Part shown: piece by piece, positions 52,267-62,866 of the stretch
Numbering within the stretch: the stretch's first letter is position 1
Layout: each line of letters opens with the position of its first letter
Assembly: GCA_018817515.1 (NCBI GenBank)
Contig: JAHIUD010000032.1
Location: forward strand, 99,309-163,308
Source of the DNA: Pseudomonadota bacterium
GTDB taxonomy: Bacteria; Desulfobacterota; Desulfovibrionia; Desulfovibrionales; Desulfovibrionaceae
Reading direction: 5' to 3'
Length of the DNA stretch: 64,000 bases
The notes under the pieces: model-generated
Database searches by the model: none
What the model was told of the DNA's origin: nothing
Seen by the model: only the letters and a program-made list of their open reading frames with translations
Made by a program: the position numbers and the translations under genes

Positions 52267-54567
52267 CTATTTGAGCGTCACCTCGGTCATGCCGTCTCCG
52301 CCCCGGTCCTCGTTGGCCAGGACGAACGAGGACACCGAGGGCGCTGTGCGCAGGAAGGCGTGGATCTCCTTACGCAGGGCGCCAGTGCCACGGCCATGAA
52401 TGATCTCCAGCGTATTGGCCCCGCGCAACAGCGAGGCGTCGAGAAAGCCTTCAAGTTCAGCCAAAGCTTCATCTGCCCTGCGGCCGCGCAGATCCAGGCG
52501 CACGGCGTAGCCGAGCTCCCCTGCCGAGGCCTGGGCCACCTTGGCTGGTTTGCGCGGGGCGCGGCCATCCAGGGAAAGCTCCGTGAACGCCACCCACATG
52601 GCCACGCCATCGAAATCAACCTTCACCTGGCCGCGCCGCTCGTCCTTCTCCACCACCAGCCCGGTCTTGTTCCAGGCCTGGTAGGCCACGCGCTGCCCCG
52701 GCTTGATCTCGGAAAGATCAAGGGCCGGAGCCACAGGTGCGGCTTCAGGGTCGACCACGGGCTCCAGGCGTTCTCGGGCCTCGGAGAGCTTCTTCAGCGC
52801 CTGTTTGCGGCCGATGCGTTCAGTCTTCCAGTCGCGCAGCACGCTCTGGGCCAGCTCGCGCACATCGGAGAGCACCTTGACGCGTTCCTTCTCAAAGCGG
52901 GCCTCAAGACCGTCGCGCTTCTTGCGCAGGGCCTTGCGTTCCTCGTCCAGGGCGTCGTTTTCCCGCTCGCGCTGCACGGCAAGCTCGTTCAGACGGTCGA
53001 GCACGGCGCTGGTGTCCGTGCCGTCGAGCAGCAGATACTGCTCCGCGCGCGACAGGATGGTGCGCGGCAGGCCGTGCTCACGGGCCACATCCAGCGCGAT
53101 GCTCGCACCCACCTGGTCGTAGGCCAGGCGGTACAGCGGCTTCTTGGTCCGGGGATCAAAGAGCACGCTGGCGGCGCGGACCTTGTCCGTGGCCAGGGCG
53201 TACGCCTTCAGCGCCGGGAAATGTGTTGCGGCAAAGGTGCTGGCCCCGCGTTCAAGCAGGCCGTCGATGACCGCCTGGGCCAGGGCCGCGCCCTGGGTGG
53301 GGTCCGTGCCTGCGCCGAATTCGTCGAGCAGGAAGAGGGTCCTGTCGTTCACGCGGTCCCAGACCCGTGAAAGGTACTGGATCTGCGCGGTAAAGGTGCT
53401 GACGTGCTCCTCAATGCTCTGCTCATCGCCCAGGACCACGAAGATTTCGGTCCATAGCGGCAGGGAGCTGCCCTCGGCCACGGGCACAGGCAGGCCGGAA
53501 AAAGCCATGAGCGCAACCAGGCCCATGGTCTTCAGGCACACGGTCTTGCCGCCGGCGTTGCCGCCGCTGACGATGAGCGCCTGCTGACCCTCGCGCAGCT
53601 TGATGTCCAGAGGCTGGGTCGCCCCGCCCTGCAAGGCCAAGAGCGGGTGTCTGGCCTGGATGAGCCGAGCGGGCAGGCCAGGGCCGACGTCAAGCGGCCG
53701 CGCTTCAATGGACTCGGCCAGGCTGGCCTTGGCCATGAGCAGGTCCAACTGCACCAGGCCCCGGTAGCTGGCCTCGATGCCTTCACGCTCCTGGCGCACG
53801 AGATCGGTCAGGTATTCCATGACCTTGCGCTCTTCGACGCGTTCCTCGCGCTTGAGTTCCTGCAGGGAGTTGTTGATCTCCACCAGGAACATCGGCTCAA
53901 AGTAGCAGGTCTCCCCGGTCTGGGAATAGTCGTGGATGATGCCCGGGAAGCGGTTCTTAAAGTTCACCTTGAGGGGCAGCACGTAACGGTCTGAAGAAAT
54001 TGTGACAAAGTCGTCCTGCAAGTAGTTGGCGATGTTCTCGGACAGGACGAAGTCCTTGACGCGCTTGGTGCAGCGCTGGTGGATGGCGCGGATCTCCTGG
54101 CGCACGGAGAACAGGCCCGGCGAGCTGCCGTCCTTCAACTGCCCGTCCTGGTCCAGGCAGCGCTTGAGCGCCGACCAGGTGGCCGCAGGCCAGGGCGCGC
54201 CGCCCACAGCCGCGTTCAGCTCGTCCCAACCGCGCTCGGCGTAAGGCTCAAGCAAATCGCGGGCGTTGCGGCCCTGCTCCAGCGTGGCGCACAGGGCGAA
54301 CAAGGCGTCCAGGTCCAGGATGCGGCTGGGGATGTCCAGCACGGGGAAGAAGCCGCCGAAATCAGGGAAGGCGTTGAGCTTGAAGCCGGACTCGCGCACC
54401 CAGCGCAGGGCCTGATCAAGCAGGGTGATCTGCAGGCGCACGGACAAGGCGTCGGTAAAAGGGCGAACCTCAAGACAGGCCGTGGCTCCGGGTTCGGAGA
54501 CGGCGAATCCCGACAGTTCCTTAAGGATCTTCGGGAACTCCAGCAGAAGCAGGGTTCTCGGTTCCAT
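52267..54567 (-). CDS. mutS2: Endonuclease MutS2
   Basis: MutS2 acts on recombination intermediates or on collided ribosomes, not on mismatches. The 766-residue protein lacks the MutS mismatch domain, has the core and ATPase (ALIVSGGNAGGKTVCLKTMG, FLLDEFGAGTDPTQGAA), a coiled coil, a KOW-like segment (SEIKPGQRVAYQ) and a C-terminal Smr nuclease domain with LDLRGRRADEAL and HGRGTGALRKEIH. The insertion of mutS2 between yqeY and dnaG is less common than the standard operon order. Confidence 0.95.
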   Translation of the reverse strand: MEPRTLLLLEFPKILKELSGFAVSEPGATACLEVRPFTDALSVRLQITLLDQALRWVRESGFKLNAFPDFGGFFPVLDIPSRILDLDALFALCATLEQGRNARDLLEPYAERGWDELNAAVGGAPWPAATWSALKRCLDQDGQLKDGSSPGLFSVRQEIRAIHQRCTKRVKDFVLSENIANYLQDDFVTISSDRYVLPLKVNFKNRFPGIIHDYSQTGETCYFEPMFLVEINNSLQELKREERVEERKVMEYLTDLVRQEREGIEASYRGLVQLDLLMAKASLAESIEARPLDVGPGLPARLIQARHPLLALQGGATQPLDIKLREGQQALIVSGGNAGGKTVCLKTMGLVALMAFSGLPVPVAEGSSLPLWTEIFVVLGDEQSIEEHVSTFTAQIQYLSRVWDRVNDRTLFLLDEFGAGTDPTQGAALAQAVIDGLLERGASTFAATHFPALKAYALATDKVRAASVLFDPRTKKPLYRLAYDQVGASIALDVAREHGLPRTILSRAEQYLLLDGTDTSAVLDRLNELAVQRERENDALDEERKALRKKRDGLEARFEKERVKVLSDVRELAQSVLRDWKTERIGRKQALKKLSEARERLEPVVDPEAAPVAPALDLSEIKPGQRVAYQAWNKTGLVVEKDERRGQVKVDFDGVAMWVAFTELSLDGRAPRKPAKVAQASAGELGYAVRLDLRGRRADEALAELEGFLDASLLRGANTLEIIHGRGTGALRKEIHAFLRTAPSVSSFVLANEDRGGDGMTEVTLK

Positions 54568-54581
54568 GAACTGCCGTTTTG

Positions 54582-55028
54582 TTAGGAGGACAATCTGGAG
54601 CGGACGGCCTCGCTGGCCATCTTGCCATCGTAGCGCCCCTTGTAGCCAAGGGTCAGGGCCTGCATGACCTTCCCCATATCTTTGGGGCCGCTGGCTCCGG
54701 TCTCGACCACGAGGCGGTCTACGATCTCGGCGAACTCGGCCGGGGTGAGGGGCAAAGGCATGTAGTCCTGAAGCACGGCGAACTCGGCGACCTCCACGGC
54801 GGCGAGGTCATTCCGGCCATGCTTCTCGTACTGCTCGATGGAATCCTTGCGCTGCTTGAGCTGGCGCGAGATGAGGTCGAGCATGTCGTCATCGGTCAGC
54901 GCGCGCAAAAGCTCTATCTCACGGTTCTTGGCTGCTGTCTTGAGGTGTCTCAAGACAGCAAGCCGAACCGTGTCTTTGGCCTTGTAGGCCACAATGTAGT
55001 CGGACTCGATGCGTCCTTGGATGCTCAT
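54582..55028 (-). CDS. yqeY: GatB/YqeY domain protein
   Basis: This 148-residue protein matches the YqeY family, related to the tail of GatB and likely tRNA-binding. It starts [29 protein letters not shown], has QLKQRKDSIEQYEKHGRNDLA and the C-terminal GKVMQALTLGYKGRYDGKMASEAVRSRL. The ATG shares a base with the rpsU stop (TAATG). The exact function is not established. Confidence 0.92.
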   Translation of the reverse strand: MSIQGRIESDYIVAYKAKDTVRLAVLRHLKTAAKNREIELLRALTDDDMLDLISRQLKQRKDSIEQYEKHGRNDLAAVEVAEFAVLQDYMPLPLTPAEFAEIVDRLVVETGASGPKDMGKVMQALTLGYKGRYDGKMASEAVRSRLSS

Positions 55029-55228
55029 TAGTCGATCCTGGACTTGCGCATCTTTTTGATGAGGCGCTTCTTGGCAGCAGCCTTCTTTTTCTTTTCCTGG
55101 ACGCTGGGTTTCTCGTAGTGCTGACGCTTCTTCAGTTCGGAGAGGACCCCGGCCTTTTCGACCTGCTTCTTGAAACGACGCAGGGCGATTTCGAAGTTGT
55201 CACTTTCATCCAACAAAATACCGGGCAA
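55028..55228 (-). CDS. rpsU: 30S ribosomal protein bS21
   Basis: The small basic ribosomal protein (66 residues) carries [21 protein letters not shown] and a Lys-rich C-terminus ([18 protein letters not shown]). I set the start at TTG 55228 (then PGILLDE), because GGGGAGG is seven bases upstream and the family begins there; a GTG at 55237 lies inside that ribosome site. A TTG start in such a highly expressed gene is unusual. It heads the rpsU-yqeY-mutS2-dnaG-rpoD operon. Confidence 0.93.
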   Translation of the reverse strand: MPGILLDESDNFEIALRRFKKQVEKAGVLSELKKRQHYEKPSVQEKKKKAAAKKRLIKKMRKSRID

Positions 55229-55314
55229 ATGAATCACCTCCCCTCAAGGAAATCAGCTAAACGGAGAAAGGTGCTTACCCCATGCGCCTGCGGATTGCAA
55301 GCGGGGCAAACAGG

Positions 55315-55352
55315 ACAAAATAGGACCCATCCGGTTTTCGCCGGATGGGCCC
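55315..55352 (-). terminator. Terminator downstream of the 60-residue membrane protein gene
   Basis: On the minus strand GGGCCCATCCGG (55352-55341) pairs over 12 bases with CCGGATGGGTCC (55334-55323) around a six-base loop, followed by TATTTTGT. It separates the small gene from the rpsU promoter region. Confidence 0.8.
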
Positions 55353-55385
55353 GCTTTGTTCTTGCTCAGGCAATGAAGCCGAAAA

Positions 55386-55568
55386 CTAGTGGTGTCCCGC
55401 GCTCGAATCGCTGCGGCAGTCCCACAAGGACTTCATCACACAGTACCCCATGCCGATGCTGATGACGATCAGCACCATGTATAACACGCCGAAGAAAATG
55501 GCGTGGTCCGCCTGGAACCAGGGCAGATCCTGCGGCAGGGGGCTATGGACAGTTTCGCCGTGCAACAT
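55386..55568 (-). CDS. Small single-pass membrane protein
   Basis: This 60-residue protein has one hydrophobic helix at about residues 24-44 (AIFFGVLYMVLIVISIGMGYC) and a short tail with two cysteines and terminal histidines. GGAGG lies seven bases before the ATG, and a strong terminator follows, so it is probably a real gene. It resembles small electron-transfer or assembly-related membrane peptides in size, but I cannot assign a family. HU lies just upstream. Confidence 0.6.
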   Translation of the reverse strand: MLHGETVHSPLPQDLPWFQADHAIFFGVLYMVLIVISIGMGYCVMKSLWDCRSDSSAGHH

Positions 55569-55583
55569 GGGAAGCCTCCAGAT

Positions 55584-55856
55584 TTACTTTACGGCGTCCT
55601 TCAGGAGCTTGCCAGGACGGAACTTGACGACCTTGGTGGCCGGGATCTTGATCTCTTTGCCGGTGCGGGGATTGCGGCCCACACGTGCCTTGCGCTTCTC
55701 AACCTGGAAGGTGCCGAAGCCAGTGAGGGTGAGCTTGCCTTCCTTCACCAGGACGTCTTCGACGGCACCGATGAAAGCGTTCAGGGCGCGTTCAGCATTG
55801 GCCTTGGTCAGATTGGCCTTCTCTGCGATTTTGACAACCAGCTCAGCCTTCGTCAT
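55584..55856 (-). CDS. hup: DNA-binding protein HU
   Basis: This 90-residue protein is a standard HU/IHF family member: [24 protein letters not shown] at the N-terminus, [21 protein letters not shown] with the DNA-binding arm and the Pro intercalator, and [17 protein letters not shown] at the end. AGGAGGAAGG precedes the ATG. The small membrane protein gene follows 15 bases later on the same strand. Confidence 0.96.
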   Translation of the reverse strand: MTKAELVVKIAEKANLTKANAERALNAFIGAVEDVLVKEGKLTLTGFGTFQVEKRKARVGRNPRTGKEIKIPATKVVKFRPGKLLKDAVK

Positions 55857-56036
55857 GTTTCCTTCCTCCTCATTGGTGAGTCACTGTTTGCTTCTCGGTC
55901 ATTCCGAACTTACGACGAAATTCAGTTTGCGAAGGTCGCTTTTGACCGACGGAAGCTCTCCTGCCAGTACCCGCATTCGCGGTTTCATGGCGCCCCGAAT
56001 TATCTACGGGGACACCTTGATCTGCAACTGAACCTC

Positions 56037-56065
56037 GATAAACACCAAAGCAAAACCCAAGTCAA
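56037..56065 (-). promoter_or_regulatory. Probable sigma-70 promoter of hup
   Basis: On the minus strand TTGACT (56065-56060) and TTTATC (56042-56037) are 17 bases apart, at the very end of rsmA. The leader to the hup ATG is about 180 bases and holds no other clear gene. Confidence 0.55.
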
Positions 56066-56877
56066 GAGCCAAATTGGTTTCGCAGTCGATTTGATAGTGC
56101 CTGAAAGCGTTCCGGCGCAAGCGTCTCCGGCCTCTGAGAAGGCTGTATATCAAGCCCAAGAAGTATGCCTTCAGCGCCGACAATTCCTTTTGATTTCAAT
56201 ATCGTAGACAGCTGTTTGCGACGCTGCTGAAAGCACATCCGAAGCGTTGCGGCCAGGGCCTTTGCGGCATTTTCCTCTGGCGGATGCGGATGCAAAAAAA
56301 ATCGCATAACAGCGGAAGTAACCTTGGGCTGTGGATGGAACACCTGCGGAGGCACCTTGAAAAGCAGCTCCACGCGGGCGTGGCTCTGCACCCAAATGCT
56401 CAGCGCGCCGTAATCCTTGCCCCCGTGCGGAGCCTTGAGCCGCTGCCCTACCTCCAGCTGGACCATGAACACGGCGGCAGCGAAACCCGCCTGGCTGACG
56501 ATGTCCCAGATGAGCGGCGAGGCGATGTTATACGGAAGGTTGCCGACGATCTTCCAGCCGTCGCCGGGCGCAAGCGTCTGCCAGGGGAAGGCGAGGGCAT
56601 CGCCGGACACGACCTCTATCATTGGATGGTTCGCGGCCAGGGCCTGCCCCAGGTCGTCATCCTTCTCCAGCACCATAAACCGGCCCGGCTTGCGCTCCAG
56701 GATATGCCGGGTCAGCGCGCCGCGTCCCGGTCCGATCTCCAGGACGTTGTCGCCAGGCTTAATGTCCAGGCTGTCCACGATCTTCCGGGCGATATTGGCG
56801 TCGGTAAGAAAGTTTTGCCCCAGACTGCGCTTGGCGGGCTTGTATTGCCCCCTGCCCTCGTTGCCGTCCATGGTCAT
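56062..56877 (-). CDS. rsmA: 16S rRNA dimethyladenosine transferase
   Basis: RsmA (KsgA) dimethylates A1518 and A1519 of 16S rRNA. The 271-residue protein has KRSLGQNFLTDANIARKIV, the SAM motif VLEIGPGRGALTRHIL, the catalytic NLPYNIASPLI, and the C-terminal PQPKVTSAVMRF and RRKQLSTIL. AGGA lies eight bases before ATG 56877. It is transcribed divergently from apt. Confidence 0.96.
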   Translation of the reverse strand: MTMDGNEGRGQYKPAKRSLGQNFLTDANIARKIVDSLDIKPGDNVLEIGPGRGALTRHILERKPGRFMVLEKDDDLGQALAANHPMIEVVSGDALAFPWQTLAPGDGWKIVGNLPYNIASPLIWDIVSQAGFAAAVFMVQLEVGQRLKAPHGGKDYGALSIWVQSHARVELLFKVPPQVFHPQPKVTSAVMRFFLHPHPPEENAAKALAATLRMCFQQRRKQLSTILKSKGIVGAEGILLGLDIQPSQRPETLAPERFQALSNRLRNQFGS

Positions 56878-56900
56878 GTGCGTTTTCCTGTCATGTCATG

Positions 56901-56952
56901 AGACTAGCAACTGCCCTGACGGTTGACAACTGCTTTGCAGACTCAGTAGAAC
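56901..56952. promoter_or_regulatory. Overlapping divergent promoters of rsmA and apt
   Basis: On the plus strand TTGACA (56923-56928) and TAGAAC (56947-56952) are 18 bases apart, before apt. On the minus strand TTGTCA (56929-56924) and TAGTCT (56906-56901) are 17 bases apart, before rsmA. The two -35 boxes overlap on the same bases, so the promoters would compete. Confidence 0.5.
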
Positions 56953-56983
56953 CTCGCATCAATCGTAAAAGGAGCCCCACCTG

Positions 56984-57493
56984 ATGGACCTGCGCAATTA
57001 CATTCGTGATGTTCTGGACTTCAAGCCCGGCATCACCTTCTTCGACATAACCCCGCTTCTGTCCGACCCTGAGGCCTTCAGCTACACCATCAACGCCTTG
57101 GCCGAGCGCTACAAGGACAGCGGCGCCATCAAGATCGTGGGCGCCGAGGCGCGCGGCTTCATCTTTGGCGCCCCCCTGGCCTATAAGATGAACATCGGCT
57201 TCGTCCCGGTGCGCAAGCCCGGCAAGCTGCCCTACAAGACCACCTCCGTCACCTACGAGCTGGAGTACGGAACAGACAGCCTGTGCATGCATGTGGACGC
57301 CATCTCCCCCGGCGACAAAGTGCTGATCATCGACGACCTGCTGGCCACTGGCGGCACCACTGGCGGCATGATCCAGCTGGTAAAGAAGGCTGGCGGCGAC
57401 GTCGTCGGCATCGGCTTCGTCCTCGAGCTCGGCTTCCTCGACGGCCCGAGCAAGCTTGAGGGCATCCCGCACCATTGCCTGCTCAAGCTTTAA
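56984..57493 (+). CDS. apt: Adenine phosphoribosyltransferase
   Basis: Apt makes AMP from adenine and PRPP. The 169-residue protein has FFDITPLL, VGAEARGFIFGAPLA, VRKPGKLPYKT and the PRPP site VLIIDDLLATGGTTG. The AAGGAG site precedes the ATG. mtnP, 15 bases later, produces the adenine that Apt reuses. Confidence 0.96.
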   Translation: MDLRNYIRDVLDFKPGITFFDITPLLSDPEAFSYTINALAERYKDSGAIKIVGAEARGFIFGAPLAYKMNIGFVPVRKPGKLPYKTTSVTYELEYGTDSLCMHVDAISPGDKVLIIDDLLATGGTTGGMIQLVKKAGGDVVGIGFVLELGFLDGPSKLEGIPHHCLLKL

Positions 57494-57508
57494 GGCAAGG
57501 TAGAGGAC

Positions 57509-58258
57509 ATGGCGAACATCGGCATCATCGGCGGCAGCGGCCTGGACAACCCGGACATCCTGCAAGCCCCCAAGGACATCACCGTTGAAACCACGTACGG
57601 GAGTTCCACGTCCCCGGTGCGCGCAGGCACAATCGGCAAGCACAACGTGTTTCTGCTCGCGCGTCACGGTCGCGAACACACGACGACGCCCACCCTGGTA
57701 AACTACCGGGCCAAGATCGCAACGCTTAAAAAACTTGGCTGCGACTTTATCCTGACCACCACGGCTGTAGGCTCCCTGCGCGAGGAGATAGGCCGGGGCG
57801 ATCTCGTGGTGCTGGACCAGTTCATCGACTTTACCCGGCACCGCGCCATCACGTTTCATGACAAGTTCTCTCCGCACGACCCAGTGCACACACCCATGGC
57901 CGACCCGTTCTCCGAGGAGTTGCGCGCCCTGCTCAACGCCTCCTGCGAGGAGCTTGGCATCCGGCACCACAAAACCGGTACGGTGGTCACCATCGAGGGT
58001 CCGCGCTTCTCCACCCGGGCGGAATCGAACATGTTCCGCATCTGGGGCGCGGACGTCATCAATATGAGCATCGCGCCGGAGGTCATCCTGGCCAACGAAG
58101 TGGGCATCCCCTACGCCGCCGTGGCCATGTCCACGGATTACGACTGCTGGAAGACCGACGAGGCCCCGGTGACCTGGGACGACATACTGCATATTTTCAA
58201 GCAAAACGCTCAGAAGGTTACGGATGTGCTCATCCGGACCATCAACAAGCTGCCTTGA
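57509..58258 (+). CDS. mtnP: 5'-methylthioadenosine phosphorylase
   Basis: MtnP splits methylthioadenosine into adenine and methylthioribose 1-phosphate. The 249-residue protein has the phosphate-binding GIIGGSGLD, RHGREHTTTPTLVNYRA, TTAVGSLREE and MSIAPEVILANEVGIPYAAVAMSTDYDCW; the Asp in DYDCW indicates 6-aminopurine use. The apt-mtnP pair forms one adenine salvage unit. Confidence 0.92.
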   Translation: MANIGIIGGSGLDNPDILQAPKDITVETTYGSSTSPVRAGTIGKHNVFLLARHGREHTTTPTLVNYRAKIATLKKLGCDFILTTTAVGSLREEIGRGDLVVLDQFIDFTRHRAITFHDKFSPHDPVHTPMADPFSEELRALLNASCEELGIRHHKTGTVVTIEGPRFSTRAESNMFRIWGADVINMSIAPEVILANEVGIPYAAVAMSTDYDCWKTDEAPVTWDDILHIFKQNAQKVTDVLIRTINKLP

Positions 58259-58294
58259 GTCCGGGCCTGACGTGGATTTGCGGCATATCCGGGC

Positions 58295-58322
58295 TTGACA
58301 AACAGACCAGTGTATGAATAAA
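58295..58322 (+). promoter_or_regulatory. Promoter of the PxxKW protein gene
   Basis: A perfect TTGACA (58295-58300) is followed after 16 bases by AATAAA (58317-58322), with a TGTATG stretch between that could serve as an extended -10. The start codon is 71 bases downstream. Confidence 0.5.
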
Positions 58323-58392
58323 GAACCGCTCTCTAATTTTTACGATGACACCCTGGCAGCGACATCCGCGCCAGGCAAGGAGGAAGATTCCC

Positions 58393-58683
58393 ATGGCTGA
58401 AGACAAGAAGAAAGCAGGCCCCCTGGACGGCGCGGTCATGACCGCAGAAGGCCTGTCCTTCAAGGGCGTCATCATGAACCCCGTTGTGGAAAGCTGCACC
58501 GGGTGCGAGCGCATCGTCGAACTTGAGTCCGTCAGCTACTGTCCGAGCTACGCCAAGCCGGCCCAGAAGTGGATTCGTGGCATCTGCAACTTCGCCACCC
58601 ACGTCAAGGGCACGCTGGACAAGCAGGGCAAGGCCAAGGTCAACCCCCTGAAGGCGTCCAAGCGCGCCGCCAGAGGCCGCTAG
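58393..58683 (+). CDS. PxxKW family cysteine-rich protein
   Basis: This 96-residue protein has an N-terminal segment followed by four cysteines (CTGC, SYC, ICNF) and the family motif PAQKW. The spacing suggests a small metal-binding fold. The family is known mostly from sulfate reducers and has no defined role. AGGAAG precedes ATG 58393. It stands alone between its own promoter and terminator. Confidence 0.85.
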   Translation: MAEDKKKAGPLDGAVMTAEGLSFKGVIMNPVVESCTGCERIVELESVSYCPSYAKPAQKWIRGICNFATHVKGTLDKQGKAKVNPLKASKRAARGR

Positions 58684-58697
58684 CCAGACGACACGAG

Positions 58698-58723
58698 AAG
58701 GCGGGGACAACCCCGCCTTTTTG
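58698..58723 (+). terminator. Intrinsic terminator after the PxxKW gene
   Basis: AAGGCGGGG (58698-58706) and CCCCGCCTT (58711-58719) pair perfectly around an ACAA loop and are followed by TTT then G. Confidence 0.88.
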
Positions 58724-58774
58724 TTTCCGCCGCACGCTTTGCACCAAACCTCTGCCGCCAAAACGGAGCCCGCC

Positions 58775-59998
58775 ATGCTTGACGAGATCCACCGGTACCT
58801 CGAAGCGCAGTCCCAGACGGTCATCGACCTGCAACGCGCCCTCGTGGCCATTCCGGCCCTCGGCCCCATGAACGGCGGTCCCGGCGAAACGGTCAAGACC
58901 GAGTTCCTCAAAAGCTACCTGAAGGACATGGGCTTTGGCGAAGTCCGCGAACTGCGCGCCCCGGACCCTGCCGTACCCTGCGGCTACCGCCCGAACCTCG
59001 TGGCCGTGGTGCCTGGACAGGACACGTCAAAGACCCTCTGGATCATCTCCCACACGGACATAGTGCCCCCTGGCGATCTGGCCTTGTGGGACTCCGATCC
59101 ATACGAGCTCAAGGTCGATGGCGACATCATCATCGGCCGCGGCGTGGAGGACAACCACCAGGGCATCGTCTGCTCGCTCCTGGTGGCCAAAGCCCTGCTC
59201 GACAAGGGCGTTACGCCGCCCATGAACTACGGCGTGCTCCTGGTGGCCGACGAGGAAACCGGCAGCAAGTACGGTCTGGACTACGTGGTCAAGCACCACG
59301 CAGACCTCTTCGGGCCGGACGACCTGTTCCTGGTGCCGGACTTCGGCGAGCCCACAAGCGAGATGATCGAAATCGCCGAGAAGAGCATGTTCTGGCTCAA
59401 GGTCGTGGTGGAAGGCAAGCAGTGCCACGCGTCCACGCCCGAGGCCGGCATCAACTCCCTGGTGGCCGCCTCTGCTCTCATCGTGCAGATCCCTAAGTTG
59501 CACCAGCTCTTCGACCGTACAGACCCGCTGTTCAACCCGCCCCACTCCACCTTCGAGGCCACCAAGAAGGAGGCCAATGTGGAGAACATCAACACCATCC
59601 CCGGCCGCGACGTGTTCTACGTGGATTGCCGCGTCATGCCCGGCTACGACCTGGACGAGGTGCTCAAGGCCATCCAGGGCTTCGGCAATGAGGTGGAGCG
59701 CGAGTACGGGGTGCGCATCAGCTACGAGTTCGTGCAGCGCGAACAGGCCGCACCGCCCACCCCTGCGGACAGCGAGGTCGTGACCAGACTCATGCGCTGC
59801 GTCAAGTCGGTGTTCCACAACCAGCCGAAGCTCAGCGGCATCGGCGGCGGCACCGTGGCGGCCTACCTGCGCCGCGCCGGGCACAAGGCCGCTGTCTGGG
59901 GCACGCTGATGCACAACGCCCACCAGCCAAACGAGCGCTCGTCCATCACGAACATCATCAAGGATGCCAAAGTCATGGCGTCCATGCTCTTCGACTAG
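58775..59998 (+). CDS. M20 family metallopeptidase/deacylase
   Basis: This 407-residue di-zinc hydrolase has SHTDIVPPG, GRGVEDNHQG (the bridging Asp), the catalytic base in ADEETGSKYGLD, and LVPDFGE, followed by a dimerisation domain and a terminal zinc His in LMHNAHQPNE. Members include DapE, ArgE and carboxypeptidases; the NHQG variant separates it from the first two. With dapL present, a DapE role is not needed. ACGGAG precedes ATG 58775; the true substrate is unknown. Confidence 0.85.
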   Translation: MLDEIHRYLEAQSQTVIDLQRALVAIPALGPMNGGPGETVKTEFLKSYLKDMGFGEVRELRAPDPAVPCGYRPNLVAVVPGQDTSKTLWIISHTDIVPPGDLALWDSDPYELKVDGDIIIGRGVEDNHQGIVCSLLVAKALLDKGVTPPMNYGVLLVADEETGSKYGLDYVVKHHADLFGPDDLFLVPDFGEPTSEMIEIAEKSMFWLKVVVEGKQCHASTPEAGINSLVAASALIVQIPKLHQLFDRTDPLFNPPHSTFEATKKEANVENINTIPGRDVFYVDCRVMPGYDLDEVLKAIQGFGNEVEREYGVRISYEFVQREQAAPPTPADSEVVTRLMRCVKSVFHNQPKLSGIGGGTVAAYLRRAGHKAAVWGTLMHNAHQPNERSSITNIIKDAKVMASMLFD

Positions 59999-60016
59999 CG
60001 CTGGCGCGAGGCCTCC

Positions 60017-61909
<1,893 letters not shown>

Positions 61910-61948
61910 CGCAAGGCCCTGCCCGCACGCCAGGAATCATGCCCAGCC

Positions 61949-61977
61949 TTGACATTGCCCCAGCCGCCAAATATCTT
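61949..61977 (+). promoter_or_regulatory. Promoter for the CorC-like gene
   Basis: A perfect TTGACA (61949-61954) is followed after 17 bases by TATCTT (61972-61977). The start codon of the next gene is about 68 bases downstream. Confidence 0.55.
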
Positions 61978-62044
61978 TAGATTTTGCGTAGACACCCACA
62001 ATCGGCAACGGACACGTACAGCACCTTCCGCAGGAGCAGACATC

Positions 62045-62860
62045 TTGGACGAAGGCTCAACAGGCAGTATCCTTTCGGCATTCCGCAACCTTTTCCGCAA
62101 GTCCGACACCCCGCTCGAGGAATGCCTCCGGGAAGCCCTGAATGAGGGCGACATCCCGCTGGAGGACATCCGCATCCTGACCAACGTGCTGGAGCTTGAG
62201 GACAAGCTCGCCAGCGAGGTCATGGTGCCCAGGCCGGACATGATCAGCATCGAGATGGACAGCACCCTGGCCGAGGCGGCGGAACTCATCGTCCAGCACG
62301 GGCATTCGCGCATCCCGGTGTACCGCGAGAACCGCGACCACATCGTGGGCGTGCTGCACGCCAAGGACATCGTGGGCCCCCTGCTGCTGCCCCAGGCGCA
62401 GCACCCCGACCTGGTGAGCCTCATCCGGCCCACGTATTTCGTGCCCGAGACGGCCAACCTGAAAACGCTCCTGCACGACATGCAGACTCGCAAGAGCCAC
62501 ATGGTCATCGTCACCGACGAGTATGGCGGCACAGCGGGCATGCTGACGCTGGAGAACGTGCTGGAGGAGATCGTCGGCGAGATCGGCGACGAGCACGACG
62601 CCCTGCGCCCGGAGGACGTCCAGGTCCTGCCCGACGGCAGCCAGGTCGTGTCCGGGCGGCTCTCGCTCGACGAGATCAACGAGCGCTTCGGCCTGGAGCT
62701 GGAGTCGGATCAGGTGGAGACCATCGGCGGGCTCATCTGCGAACTTGCCGGGAGCATCCCGCCCGAGGGCGAGTCCTTCCTTCTCGGCCCCTGGCACTTC
62801 GAGGTCTACGAGGCCGACCCCAAACACATCGAGACCCTGCGCGTGGAGCGCGCCGAGTAG
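62045..62860 (+). CDS. CorC-like CBS-domain protein
   Basis: This protein of about 271 residues lacks the CNNM membrane domain and consists of an acidic N-terminus, a CBS pair (about residues 55-175, with VMVPRPDMISIEMDSTLAEA and HMVIVTDEYGGTAGM) and the CorC-HlyC C-terminal domain (VSGRLSLDEINERFGLEL). In E. coli ybeX (corC) sits before lnt, as here. I chose TTG 62045 because CAGGAG is eight bases upstream; a longer frame from 61949 would start inside the promoter. Confidence 0.88.
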   Translation: MDEGSTGSILSAFRNLFRKSDTPLEECLREALNEGDIPLEDIRILTNVLELEDKLASEVMVPRPDMISIEMDSTLAEAAELIVQHGHSRIPVYRENRDHIVGVLHAKDIVGPLLLPQAQHPDLVSLIRPTYFVPETANLKTLLHDMQTRKSHMVIVTDEYGGTAGMLTLENVLEEIVGEIGDEHDALRPEDVQVLPDGSQVVSGRLSLDEINERFGLELESDQVETIGGLICELAGSIPPEGESFLLGPWHFEVYEADPKHIETLRVERAE

Positions 62861-62866
62861 CTCCCG

